Shown: positions 1 through 6,884, counted from the first letter of the stretch. The stretch: 12,139 bases of DNA from Atopostipes sp964624875 (GCA_964624875.1 CAZUZA010000041.1:1-12139); one strand, 5' to 3'. Numbers and translations: made by a program. Notes: a model not told the origin generated them from the sequence alone.

Positions 1-29
1 TGCATATTTTGAAAAGGTCCGGTTATTAG

Positions 30-58
30 TGGAAAAAGTGCCTCTATTTTGTTATACT
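30..58 (+). promoter_or_regulatory. Predicted sigma-A promoter of the yheA-like gene
   Basis: A -35-like TGGAAA (30-35, 4 of 6 consensus bases) is followed by a 17-bp spacer and a -10 TATACT (53-58, 5 of 6). The -10 is preceded by TGT (50-52), which makes it an extended -10 that can compensate for the weak -35. Transcription would start near 65, just before the ribosome binding site at 71-78. The call rests on pattern only. Confidence 0.6.
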
Positions 59-87
59 TCTAACGGATAAAGAGGAGGATTTAAATC

Positions 88-432
88 ATGACAGTCAATA
101 TTTATGATACAGTAAATGAATTAGAACGCGACTTGCGTCAAATAAAAGAGTACACAGAATTAAAAGACGCACATGCAGCAATTCGTGCAGACGAAGCAGC
201 AAACGCGATTTTAACTGAATTCCAAGGCTTGCAACAATCTATCTTCATGAAACAACAAATGGGACAAGAGGTCTCAGAAGAAGAAATTGCAGAAGCGCAA
301 GCAGCATCAGACAAAATGATGCAAAACGAATTAGCCGTTGTGCTAATGGAAAAAGAACGTGCATTAAACCAGGTTATTCAAGATATCAACAAAATTATCA
401 TGACACCTGTTCAAGAAATTTACGCACAATAA
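88..432 (+). CDS. yheA: YlbF/YmcA-family protein, YheA-like (UPF0342)
   Basis: This is a small soluble protein of 114 residues, the usual size for YheA (about 117 in B. subtilis). It is almost entirely helical, charged and glutamine-rich, with a long amphipathic helical stretch at roughly residues 5-60 and another from about 64 to 105. No signal peptide, membrane segment or catalytic motif is visible. The family includes YlbF and YmcA, which with YaaT form the Y-complex affecting RNase Y, competence and biofilm formation. YheA itself has no settled function, so a role in RNA turnover is inference. The start is set by a strong AGAGGAGG (71-78) nine bases before ATG. It precedes the yhaO-yhaN-yhaM cluster on the same strand with a hairpin between, so it may be the first gene of that transcript or a separate unit with read-through. 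Family assignment is fairly sure; the exact paralogue is less so. Confidence 0.85.
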   Translation: MTVNIYDTVNELERDLRQIKEYTELKDAHAAIRADEAANAILTEFQGLQQSIFMKQQMGQEVSEEEIAEAQAASDKMMQNELAVVLMEKERALNQVIQDINKIIMTPVQEIYAQ

Positions 433-439
433 AGTGAAT

Positions 440-467
440 GGCTTGCTTTAACCGGCAAGCCTCTTTT
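440..467 (+). terminator. Hairpin after yheA: terminator or attenuator
   Basis: GGCTTGC (440-446) pairs perfectly with GCAAGCC (455-461) around an 8-nt loop, followed by TCTTTT (462-467). The stem is only 7 bp and the T-run is short and broken, so termination is probably partial. It lies 8 bp after the yheA stop and 43 bp before the yhaO start, so it could lower expression of the downstream cluster relative to yheA. Confidence 0.6.
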
Positions 468-510
468 AAAACGCCGAAAAGAACATATGTACCCATCAGG
501 AGGTGAAAAG

Positions 511-1707
511 ATGATAACATTTATTCATGCAGCTGATTTGCATTTAGACACGCCATTTTCAGGGCTAGAGCAAATCTCAAAAAAACTCGCTAACAAATTG
601 CGCGATGCCCCGTACGAATCGCTCGCTGCACTCGTGGATCAAGCGCTCGAACATCAAGTGGATTTCGTCTTGATTGCAGGGGATATTTACAATACCAAAC
701 GCGTCAACATCAAAGCACAGAGCTTATTTGTCGACCAAATGAAACGGCTAGAGCAAGCCAATATCGCCGTATTTATGATTCGTGGAAATCACGACTTTTT
801 AACAGCCGAGGACAAGGCCTTAACGCTCCCACTCCCGGAAAATGTCTACACCTATTCAGTGGATGTGCAAACGCATATCTTTAAAACGAAAAATAACGAG
901 CGCGTGGCTATTTCGGGCTTTAGCTATGAAACGCAATGGGTCTTTGACCGCAAAGTGACAGACTACCCAACGCGACGCTCAGACGTGAACTTACATATCG
1001 GCATGCTGCACGGTTCGCTTGACGGCACCGAAGCTAGTTATGCCCCATTTTCACTACAAGAATTGCGTCAAAAAAAATACGATTATTGGGCACTTGGGCA
1101 CATTCACCAACGCCAAGAACTCGCCCCGAACATTCACTATCCCGGCAACATTCAAGGCCTGCACAAAAATGAAACCGGACCAAAAGGCGCACTCCTCGTC
1201 GAGTGGACCCCACAAGCACAGGAAATCACGTTTCTACCAACAGCACCCATCATTTGGGAATCGCTTGCTGTCGACATTACAGACGTAGAAAACGTCGGCG
1301 AACTCTTTGAAACCCTCCGTGGTGAAATGGAGACGCTTGGGGATACCGATGAAGTGCTCGTTCATCTCACATTACGAGCAACTGTTCATGAGAACGAGCA
1401 GTTGCTTCAGCTCATACAAGAGCCTGATTTTAATGAACAACTAACTAAGCAATTGAATCTCCCCAACATTTGGATTGCATCCGTCACCTTTTTATTGGAA
1501 AAAGAAGATGATCGCCAATCTCTCCAAGGGTTGTACCCCGAAATGTGGGCGAATGCCATAGATAAAGCATTTGAAAAAGAAACCTTTGAAGAAATTACAG
1601 CAAGTATTTTCAATCAAATACCTAGTAAGTATTTAAATGAAACCAATACGAAAGTATACCGCGAAGAATTACTGGCGAAAGCCATCGCTAAAATATATAT
1701 GAAATAG
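511..1707 (+). CDS. yhaO: SbcD-like metallophosphoesterase, YhaO family DNA nuclease
   Basis: This is a 398-residue calcineurin-like metallophosphoesterase, close to B. subtilis YhaO (about 408). The two-metal site motifs appear in order: D9-x-H11, G57-D58, G92-N93-H94-D95, H167-G and G196-H197-I198-H199, followed by P211-G-N. Residues from about 240 form the capping and C-terminal part. SbcD/Mre11 homologues cut DNA ends or hairpins as a complex with an SbcC/Rad50 ATPase, and the next gene encodes such a partner 15 nt downstream. YhaO is less well studied than SbcD, so substrate is inferred. I chose ATG 511, giving MITFIHAADLHLD, because AGGAGGTG (498-505) sits at ideal spacing before it. 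An in-frame ATG at 487 would add eight residues that overlap that ribosome binding site. No damage to the active-site motifs is seen. Confidence 0.92.
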   Translation: MITFIHAADLHLDTPFSGLEQISKKLANKLRDAPYESLAALVDQALEHQVDFVLIAGDIYNTKRVNIKAQSLFVDQMKRLEQANIAVFMIRGNHDFLTAEDKALTLPLPENVYTYSVDVQTHIFKTKNNERVAISGFSYETQWVFDRKVTDYPTRRSDVNLHIGMLHGSLDGTEASYAPFSLQELRQKKYDYWALGHIHQRQELAPNIHYPGNIQGLHKNETGPKGALLVEWTPQAQEITFLPTAPIIWESLAVDITDVENVGELFETLRGEMETLGDTDEVLVHLTLRATVHENEQLLQLIQEPDFNEQLTKQLNLPNIWIASVTFLLEKEDDRQSLQGLYPEMWANAIDKAFEKETFEEITASIFNQIPSKYLNETNTKVYREELLAKAIAKIYMK

Positions 1708-1722
1708 AAAGTAGGTGAGCAT

Positions 1723-4515
1723 ATGCGAATCGAACGACTCGAAATATATGGTTATGGAAAATGGGTTGATACTTCATTTGATATTGCTAAAGATATTCAT
1801 GTTTTTCACGGCTTGAATGAAGCCGGTAAATCGACCTTAATGTCTTTTATGCATAGTATTTTATTTGGCTTCCCGACAAGAAGCAGTACCTTACTCCGTT
1901 ATGAACCTCGTGAGAGTTCACGCTATGGTGGAAAAATATTTGCCCACGATCGCCGTTTTGGAGATGTCATAATTGAACGCATCCATGGGAAGGTTACGGG
2001 AGATGTGACTGTCACTTTAGAAGACGGCACCACGGGTTCCGATGAAATATTAGAAACCTTACTAAATGGCATGACGCGTGAATCGTATCAAAACATCTTT
2101 TCCTTTTCGTTAACGGATATTGAAAATGTGCACAAACTTAATAAAAATCAATTAAGTCGCTACTTATTAAACATTGGCGCCCATGGCACCGAATATTACT
2201 TAGAATTAGCCGATCAATTTCAAACTACTGCCGATAAGATTTATCGCCCATCGGGAAGAGTATTGGAGTTAAACAAGCAGCTAACGGCTTTAGAAAAGCA
2301 GGAAAAAAAGTTAGCCGACTTGGAACAGAAGAATGCCAACTACTTATCGTTAATCGAGCAACTAAATGCTGAGAATGATGCGATTGAGAAAATCGAAAAC
2401 AAACAAAAGCAACGAGAGAAGCGCCTCGAGGATATCGTCGAGCTAAAAAAGCAATGGCACGTCTTTGAAGAAATCAATACCTTGGAAGCCGAAGTGGTCA
2501 AATTCGACTTACCTCCTTTGAAGAAGGATGGACGCTCGCTCTTAGAAGAGTACAAACGGGAGAAGGCGAATCTCAATGGTAAGCTCCAAGAAGTGCAAAT
2601 TAAAACGAATGAAGCACGCCAAGCGTTAAAAGAAGCCGAAATGATTGAGGCTTACGAAGAAAATAAAGAAGGCTTAGTCGAAGTTGAAAACAACCTCCCT
2701 GAGATGATTGAAAAACTGCGGGACTATGAAGCCGTCGTTGAAAAACGAAGCGACATTCAAAAGGAATTATTGGAAATCGAGCAGGCATTAAATATTGTCG
2801 ACCAACCGATGTACCCAATACCTTTTACGGCTATTGAAGAAGAAAATGTTTCAAAATGGCTGAATATCGTAGCTGAATATGAAAACAAACAAGCTGAGAT
2901 TAGCCAAAATATGCAGCAAATTGACAATGCATTGGCCCTTAAAAATCAAAAACTGGATCAAATTGAGTCATCCATGTGGGCAAGCGAAGAATTTAAACAA
3001 GTGGAAGAAGACATCAAAACGGATGCGACCGCGACAACGGATAAACGTCCTGCCTTATACGCGGGTATCGCCGGAGTGCTCTTCTTATTATTCGCCTTCT
3101 TTATTCCGAGTCCTACCAATTGGATTGTCGCCATATTAGGTGTGCTCGCATTTGTATTAGCTTTTCTATTTCTTAAAGCGAAGCCCAAAAAAGAAGCCAA
3201 CGCTTTACTGCTGAAAGAATACGATAAGCAAGTGCATCTGAAGCAAGAATACCAAGTGACGCTGACCGAAGCGGATGCCATTCAGGCACAGTACCAAGGT
3301 ATGCAGAACAATTATGAGCAAGCTAAAAAAGAAATCATCGGCATTCAAAATAGTTGGCGCCAGCTATTGGAAAGCCATCATTTACCGAATGATTTTGCCT
3401 TTGATCAAACACCAATGATTTTACAACAGGTGGCAACGCTGCATCAGTTACTTCAAGAAGATGATGAACAAGGCATGCGTCAAAATCGCTTGAAACAGCA
3501 ACTCGATCAAGAAACAGCTATTATTCATAACGTGCTGACCTTTGTGGCGGAAACGCCTTTTAAAGAAAAAATCATGCGATTCCGTCAATACCTCAGTCAC
3601 GTCAAGTCGGAAATGGCGCGCGAACAAGAAAAATTAGACCAGCTCACGGCTTTAAAACAGGAAGAAAAAGAAATCAAAAACAATCTCGAGCACACAGCAA
3701 CAAAAATCATCACGCTCATTGAAACAACCGGCGTCAAGGAAGAAGCCGATTTTATCGCTCTCTATCAGGAGAAAGAAATATTCGACACCAAAGTTAATCG
3801 CCTCCGCTTCCTCAAAGAGAATGCCCCGAATCATCAAGCTTACCAGGTGCTACCTAGCAGAGACGAGCTCGAACGCAAAGCGGCCTCATTTCACCAAGAA
3901 CTTGAGGGCTTAAAGCAAGAAAAAAATAAAGCCCTGCGTGAAATGACGAATACGCAGTTGATGATTGAGAATCTGGAGCAGGATGGGACGTACTCGGAGG
4001 AGTTGCAGGTGTTTGAAAACCAGAAGGCGACGGCCCAGCGTTTGGTGGATGAATGGGCCTCGAATAAGGTGGCTGGTTGGTTGATTCAGGATACATTGAA
4101 TCAGGTGACCCGTGACCGGTTTGAGGCAATTATTGGGGATGCGGAAACGTACTTTTCATTGTTGACGGATAGCGATTATGAGCGCATTGTGTTCCAGGAT
4201 GAGGAGTTATTTGTGCAGCTGAAAAATGGACAGGTCGTTGATGTTCGTGTATTATCGAGAGGTACAGCCGAGCCTTTATATGTGGCAATTCGTTTGGCGT
4301 ATATAAAAAATACGACGGATATTTTGGAGTTGCCAGTTATTATGGATGATCCTTTTGTGAACTTTGATGCACAAAGGCGCGTAAATACGTATAAGCTGCT
4401 GGAGTTTTTACAAGAAGACTTGCAGATTATTTACTTTACGTTTGATCCAGTCGCTCGCGACTATTTTACGACAGAACAAATTTCTGATTTAGAAGTGAGG
4501 AATTCAAATGGATAA
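1723..4515 (+). CDS. yhaN: YhaN, SbcC/Rad50-like coiled-coil AAA ATPase
   Basis: This 930-residue protein matches the YhaN family (about 963 in B. subtilis). The N-terminal half-ATPase carries Walker A G30-LNEAGKST38. Long charged, heptad-like stretches (about 180-440 and 490-800) predict coiled coils. Two adjacent hydrophobic helices lie between them at about 445-463 and 466-484, with a Pro-Ser-Pro turn, so the protein is probably anchored in the membrane, unlike classical SbcC. The C-terminal half has an ABC-type signature L844-S-R-G-T848, Walker B VIMDDP (872-877) and a D-loop (VNFDAQR). The usual switch-histidine position reads FTFDP (905-909), with no histidine. The presumed partner is YhaO, encoded just upstream. 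The gene overlaps yhaM by 8 nt, implying coupled translation. AGGTGAG (1713-1719) supports the start. Base composition shifts near 3955 (see findings). Confidence 0.9.
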   Translation: MRIERLEIYGYGKWVDTSFDIAKDIHVFHGLNEAGKSTLMSFMHSILFGFPTRSSTLLRYEPRESSRYGGKIFAHDRRFGDVIIERIHGKVTGDVTVTLEDGTTGSDEILETLLNGMTRESYQNIFSFSLTDIENVHKLNKNQLSRYLLNIGAHGTEYYLELADQFQTTADKIYRPSGRVLELNKQLTALEKQEKKLADLEQKNANYLSLIEQLNAENDAIEKIENKQKQREKRLEDIVELKKQWHVFEEINTLEAEVVKFDLPPLKKDGRSLLEEYKREKANLNGKLQEVQIKTNEARQALKEAEMIEAYEENKEGLVEVENNLPEMIEKLRDYEAVVEKRSDIQKELLEIEQALNIVDQPMYPIPFTAIEEENVSKWLNIVAEYENKQAEISQNMQQIDNALALKNQKLDQIESSMWASEEFKQVEEDIKTDATATTDKRPALYAGIAGVLFLLFAFFIPSPTNWIVAILGVLAFVLAFLFLKAKPKKEANALLLKEYDKQVHLKQEYQVTLTEADAIQAQYQGMQNNYEQAKKEIIGIQNSWRQLLESHHLPNDFAFDQTPMILQQVATLHQLLQEDDEQGMRQNRLKQQLDQETAIIHNVLTFVAETPFKEKIMRFRQYLSHVKSEMAREQEKLDQLTALKQEEKEIKNNLEHTATKIITLIETTGVKEEADFIALYQEKEIFDTKVNRLRFLKENAPNHQAYQVLPSRDELERKAASFHQELEGLKQEKNKALREMTNTQLMIENLEQDGTYSEELQVFENQKATAQRLVDEWASNKVAGWLIQDTLNQVTRDRFEAIIGDAETYFSLLTDSDYERIVFQDEELFVQLKNGQVVDVRVLSRGTAEPLYVAIRLAYIKNTTDILELPVIMDDPFVNFDAQRRVNTYKLLEFLQEDLQIIYFTFDPVARDYFTTEQISDLEVRNSNG

Positions 4516-5476
4516 AAAATTATATGATTACAAAGTGGATGAAGAGTTAGAGATTCTATTGCTGATTAAAGCAACGGCAGAGCGGGAAACCAAGACGGGC
4601 AATCCTTTTCTGACGATTACATTCCAAGATACGACCGGTGAAATGGTTGGAAATCGTTGGGGTGTGGCGCCGGAAGAAGTAGAAGCTTTTCAACCGGGGC
4701 GTGTTGTTTACGTGAAAGGGAAGCGTGAAGAATACAATGGGCAACCACAATTGCGTATTGATAAAATTCGCTTAGCGAATGAGAACGAAGATAGTGACCC
4801 GGAGTCGTATATTCGTCAGGCACCTTGGCGTCGTGAAGAAATGATTCGCATGTTTAATGACGTGCTAGCTGAAATTACCAATGACACGATGAAAACAATC
4901 GTGCGTTATTTACTGAATCAGTATAATAAAGAATTTTTCGTCTCACCCGCAGCGAAGACAAATCACCATGCTTTTAAGGGTGGCTTAGCGTATCACACGA
5001 TTTCAATGATCAATATTGCGAAAGCCATTGCGGAATATTACCCAAACATTAATAAATCACTCTTATATTCGGGATTAATTTTGCATGACTTAGGAAAAGT
5101 GGTTGAGTTAAGCGGCTATGAAGCGACTCAGTACACATTAGAAGGTCAATTAATTGGGCATATTGTGTTAGTGGATCAAAAAATTGCCGAAGTATGTAAA
5201 GACCTAGACATTGATACAGCCGACGAAGATGTCTTGTTGTTACGTCATGTCGTCTTAGCGCATCATGGGGAGTTAGCGTTCGGTTCGCCCGTTCGTCCAC
5301 AAGTCAAAGAAGCTGAAATTATCCATTATATCGATCAAATTGACGCGAAAATTAATATGATTGAAGATGGTTTAGCGAAAACAGAACCCGGTGAATTCAC
5401 ACCAAAAATTTGGGCGATGGAAAATCGTCGTTTCTACAAACCAGAATTCCCCGATCAAGCACCAGCGACAGAATAA
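4508..5476 (+). CDS. yhaM: 3'-5' exonuclease YhaM (OB-fold plus HD domain)
   Basis: This 322-residue protein has the YhaM/Cbf1 layout. An N-terminal nucleic-acid-binding OB fold spans about residues 10-95. A C-terminal HD domain follows at about 150-290, with H163, the H193-D194 doublet in LILHDLGK, H218, H252-H253 and a late aspartate in HYIDQIDAK (273-281). B. subtilis YhaM is a Mn-dependent 3'-5' exonuclease acting on RNA and single-stranded DNA, and S. aureus Cbf1 is the orthologue. No membrane segment is present. The ATG lies inside the last codons of yhaN (8-nt overlap), with GTGAGG (4495-4500) upstream, so translation is probably coupled. Grouping with YhaO and YhaN suggests shared work on nucleic acid ends, which is inference. 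It appears complete, with all HD residues present. Confidence 0.93.
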   Translation: MDKKLYDYKVDEELEILLLIKATAERETKTGNPFLTITFQDTTGEMVGNRWGVAPEEVEAFQPGRVVYVKGKREEYNGQPQLRIDKIRLANENEDSDPESYIRQAPWRREEMIRMFNDVLAEITNDTMKTIVRYLLNQYNKEFFVSPAAKTNHHAFKGGLAYHTISMINIAKAIAEYYPNINKSLLYSGLILHDLGKVVELSGYEATQYTLEGQLIGHIVLVDQKIAEVCKDLDIDTADEDVLLLRHVVLAHHGELAFGSPVRPQVKEAEIIHYIDQIDAKINMIEDGLAKTEPGEFTPKIWAMENRRFYKPEFPDQAPATE

Positions 5477-5500
5477 ACAAACCTTTGTCTATCGCTTGAA

Positions 5501-5541
5501 AAAAGTGTGAATATTATGGAAATCATTTTATTTACACTTTT
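5501..5541. repeat. 12-bp inverted repeat between yhaM and prsA
   Basis: AAAAGTGTGAAT (5501-5512) and ATTTACACTTTT (5530-5541) are inverted with one mismatch, which would be a G-U pair in plus-strand RNA. A 17-nt spacer separates them. The right arm ends in TTTT, so it may be a weak AT-rich terminator for the yhaM transcript. It may instead be an operator for prsA, since the right arm lies immediately before the putative promoter repeats. Confidence 0.5.
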
Positions 5542-5544
5542 AAT

Positions 5545-5576
5545 GTGTTATATTAATCGAGTGTTATATTAATCGA
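5545..5576. repeat. Perfect 16-bp tandem repeat in the prsA promoter region
   Basis: GTGTTATATTAATCGA occurs twice back to back (5545-5560 and 5561-5576) with no mismatch. Each copy holds TGTTATATT, an extended -10-like element (TGn plus TATATT, at 5549-5554 and 5565-5570). No good -35 lies 17 bp upstream of either copy: TTTACA (5531-5536) is 12 bp from the first and 28 bp from the second. The prsA ribosome binding site AGGAAGTG (5587-5594) follows. The repeat is probably part of the prsA promoter or operator. Confidence 0.7.
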
Positions 5577-5604
5577 ATATAAAAATAGGAAGTGCATTTA
5601 AAAA

Positions 5605-6597
5605 ATGAAAAAATTGCTATTAACAACTTTTGCAACAACTGCTTTATTACTAGCAGGTTGCCAAGATAATGGTGCGGAAGTAGCTTCAACAGAAGCTGGC
5701 CGTATCCGAGAAGAAGATTTATACGAACAAATGAAAAGAGAGCCATTACAAAACGGTATGACAGTTGGAGAAACTGTTTTACAAAAAATGTTAATGGAAG
5801 CTGTCTTTGAAAAAGCATACGGCGACGCTGTAACAGATGAAGATGTAGAAGCAGCATTTGCTGAAAGTGCAGCATCATTCGGTTCAGTTGAAGACTATGA
5901 AGCACTATTAGAAATGCAAGGCGTTTCACCAGATTACGTACGTGAGAACGTTCGTTTATCATTATTAATTCGTGAAGCTGTTGCAGACAACGTAGAAATC
6001 GAAGACGAACAAATTGCTGAAGCTTACGAAGCCGGTCAATCCGACTTCACAGCTCAACATATTTTAGTAGCAGATGCTGAAACAGCAAACGAAGTCATTG
6101 AAAAATTAAATGACGGAGCTGATTTTGGTGAATTAGTAACAGAATATTCAACAGATCCAGGAAGCCTACAAACAGAAGGAACATATTCTTTCAACGAAGG
6201 CGAAATGGTTCCAGAATTTGAAGACGCAGTTAGAGAATTAGAAGCTGGCGCAACAACAGCAGAACCAGTTGAAAGTGACCATGGATTCCACGTTATCCGT
6301 CGTTTAGAAGCTCCTTCATTAGAAGAGCAACGCGAAGATATTGAGTCAATGTTATTAGACACATACACTCAAAATCAAGAATTCATGAACGGCTTAATCA
6401 TCGAATTAGCAGCCGACGCAAACGTTCAAATCGCTGACGAAGACTTACTAGGCGCATGGGCTGCATACACACCACAACCAGAAATACCAGCAGCAGAAGA
6501 AGACGAAGAAACAGAAGAACCTGCAGACGAAGATGCAACGGAAGAACCTGTTGAAGAAGAAACAGAAGAACCCGCAGCAGAAGACGACGCAGAATAA
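5605..6597 (+). CDS. prsA: PrsA-like foldase lipoprotein (parvulin PPIase)
   Basis: This 330-residue extracytoplasmic peptidyl-prolyl isomerase and chaperone would help secreted proteins fold between membrane and wall. A lipoprotein signal peptide (KK, hydrophobic core, lipobox L16-A-G-C19) is cleaved before C19. The N-terminal chaperone part spans about 25-145. A parvulin domain follows at about 148-234, with QHILV (151-155), a DPGS loop (184-187), F197, V202-P-E-F and the HGFHVI motif (226-231). The family usually ends soon after a helical segment. Here a low-complexity acidic tail (about 292-330) carries three TEEP units (303-306, 312-315, 320-323). The last basic residue is R243, so the final 87 residues have no K, R or H. 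AGGAAGTG (5587-5594) sits 10 nt before ATG. The gene stands alone with its own control region and terminator, and its uniform codons fit high expression. Confidence 0.92.
   Translation: MKKLLLTTFATTALLLAGCQDNGAEVASTEAGRIREEDLYEQMKREPLQNGMTVGETVLQKMLMEAVFEKAYGDAVTDEDVEAAFAESAASFGSVEDYEALLEMQGVSPDYVRENVRLSLLIREAVADNVEIEDEQIAEAYEAGQSDFTAQHILVADAETANEVIEKLNDGADFGELVTEYSTDPGSLQTEGTYSFNEGEMVPEFEDAVRELEAGATTAEPVESDHGFHVIRRLEAPSLEEQREDIESMLLDTYTQNQEFMNGLIIELAADANVQIADEDLLGAWAAYTPQPEIPAAEEDEETEEPADEDATEEPVEEETEEPAAEDDAE
6505..6572 (+). repeat. Direct repeats encoding the PrsA TEEP acidic tail
   Basis: A 17-bp unit, GAAGAAACAGAAGAACC, occurs exactly at 6505-6521 and 6556-6572, and a partial copy (GGAAGAACCTG) lies between at 6540-6550. 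Because the DNA itself repeats, slippage could change the tail length between strains. Confidence 0.75.
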
Positions 6598-6613
6598 TTT
6601 CATACAAACTTAC

Positions 6614-6648
6614 GACCAAGGTGGATCATCGCCTTGGTCTTTTTCTTT
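6614..6648 (+). terminator. Intrinsic terminator of prsA
   Basis: GACCAAGG (6614-6621) pairs perfectly with CCTTGGTC (6632-6639) around a 10-nt loop and is followed by TTTTTCTTT (6640-6648). It lies 16 bp after the prsA stop and is a convincing rho-independent terminator. Confidence 0.9.
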
Positions 6649-6691
6649 GGTGAAATAGCTTAAGATGGCCTAGCACCCATTTTGTACGCGA

Positions 6692-6845
6692 TATTTGGAC
6701 TAAAAAGAATTTAAACCCATATATTTTTCAAAATATGGGTTTAAATCCAAATAGACCCATGAAGTAGAAAATACGATGTGCCAGAATTTTTTTAAGTCCA
6801 AAAAATTGGCCACGATTTGGGTTTAAAACAGAATAAGTCCAAATA
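6692..6845. mobile_element. MITE-like 154-bp inverted-repeat element
   Basis: The gene-free stretch 6598-6928 contains the prsA terminator, this element and two hairpins. The element ends are two-part inverted repeats in register. The left end is TATTTGGACT (6692-6701), 8 nt, TTTAAACCCA (6710-6719). The right end is TGGGTTTAAA (6818-6827), 8 nt, AGTCCAAATA (6836-6845). That is 21 of 28 positions identical, with both 10-bp blocks perfect. The outermost bases are TA on both sides, compatible with a TA target duplication as used by IS630/mariner-type elements. It has no open reading frame, so any movement would need a transposase elsewhere. Internal palindromes (6709-6746 and 6790-6828) add structure. 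A non-mobile regulatory or RNA element is the alternative; no second copy is present in this window. Confidence 0.45.
6709..6746. repeat. Perfect 14-bp inverted repeat inside the element
   Basis: ATTTAAACCCATAT (6709-6722) and ATATGGGTTTAAAT (6733-6746) are perfect reverse complements around a 10-nt spacer. An outer arm, TATTTGGA (6692-6699) with TCCAAATA (6746-6753), could extend the foldback past a one-sided bulge. Confidence 0.8.
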
Positions 6846-6853
6846 AAGACGAA

Positions 6854-6874
6854 GAGCTTTGCTGCGCAAAGCTC
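6854..6874. repeat. Perfect 9-bp stem with 3-nt loop
   Basis: GAGCTTTGC (6854-6862) and GCAAAGCTC (6866-6874) form a perfect stem around TGC. No T-run follows on the plus strand. On the minus strand the following bases are only moderately T-rich. It lies 8 bp beyond the inverted-repeat element and may be part of it, a second minus-strand terminator, or a separate signal. Confidence 0.6.
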
Positions 6875-6884
6875 CAACCTAACA

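Noticed and set aside
487..510. Upstream in-frame ATG for the YhaO-like protein
   Set aside because: It would add eight residues that overlap the strong AGGAGGTG site serving the ATG at 511, and the family begins directly with the first strand and D-x-H motif.
3854..4129. Open frame on the minus strand inside yhaN
   Set aside because: The Pro/Ser-rich translation has no recognisable domain and no ribosome binding site. It is a by-product of the local base skew in yhaN.
487..5476. New anti-phage defence system formed by the nuclease, ATPase and HD exonuclease
   Set aside because: The trio matches the well-known conserved yhaO-yhaN-yhaM cluster of Bacillota in order and size, so there is no need to propose a new system.
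5564..5962. Minus-strand open frame across the prsA start
   Set aside because: Its Leu/Phe-rich low-complexity product mirrors the GAA/GCA-rich prsA codons and has no start signals.
6694..6843. CRISPR array
   Set aside because: The repeated words are short, degenerate and in both orientations with irregular spacing, and no cas genes are present.
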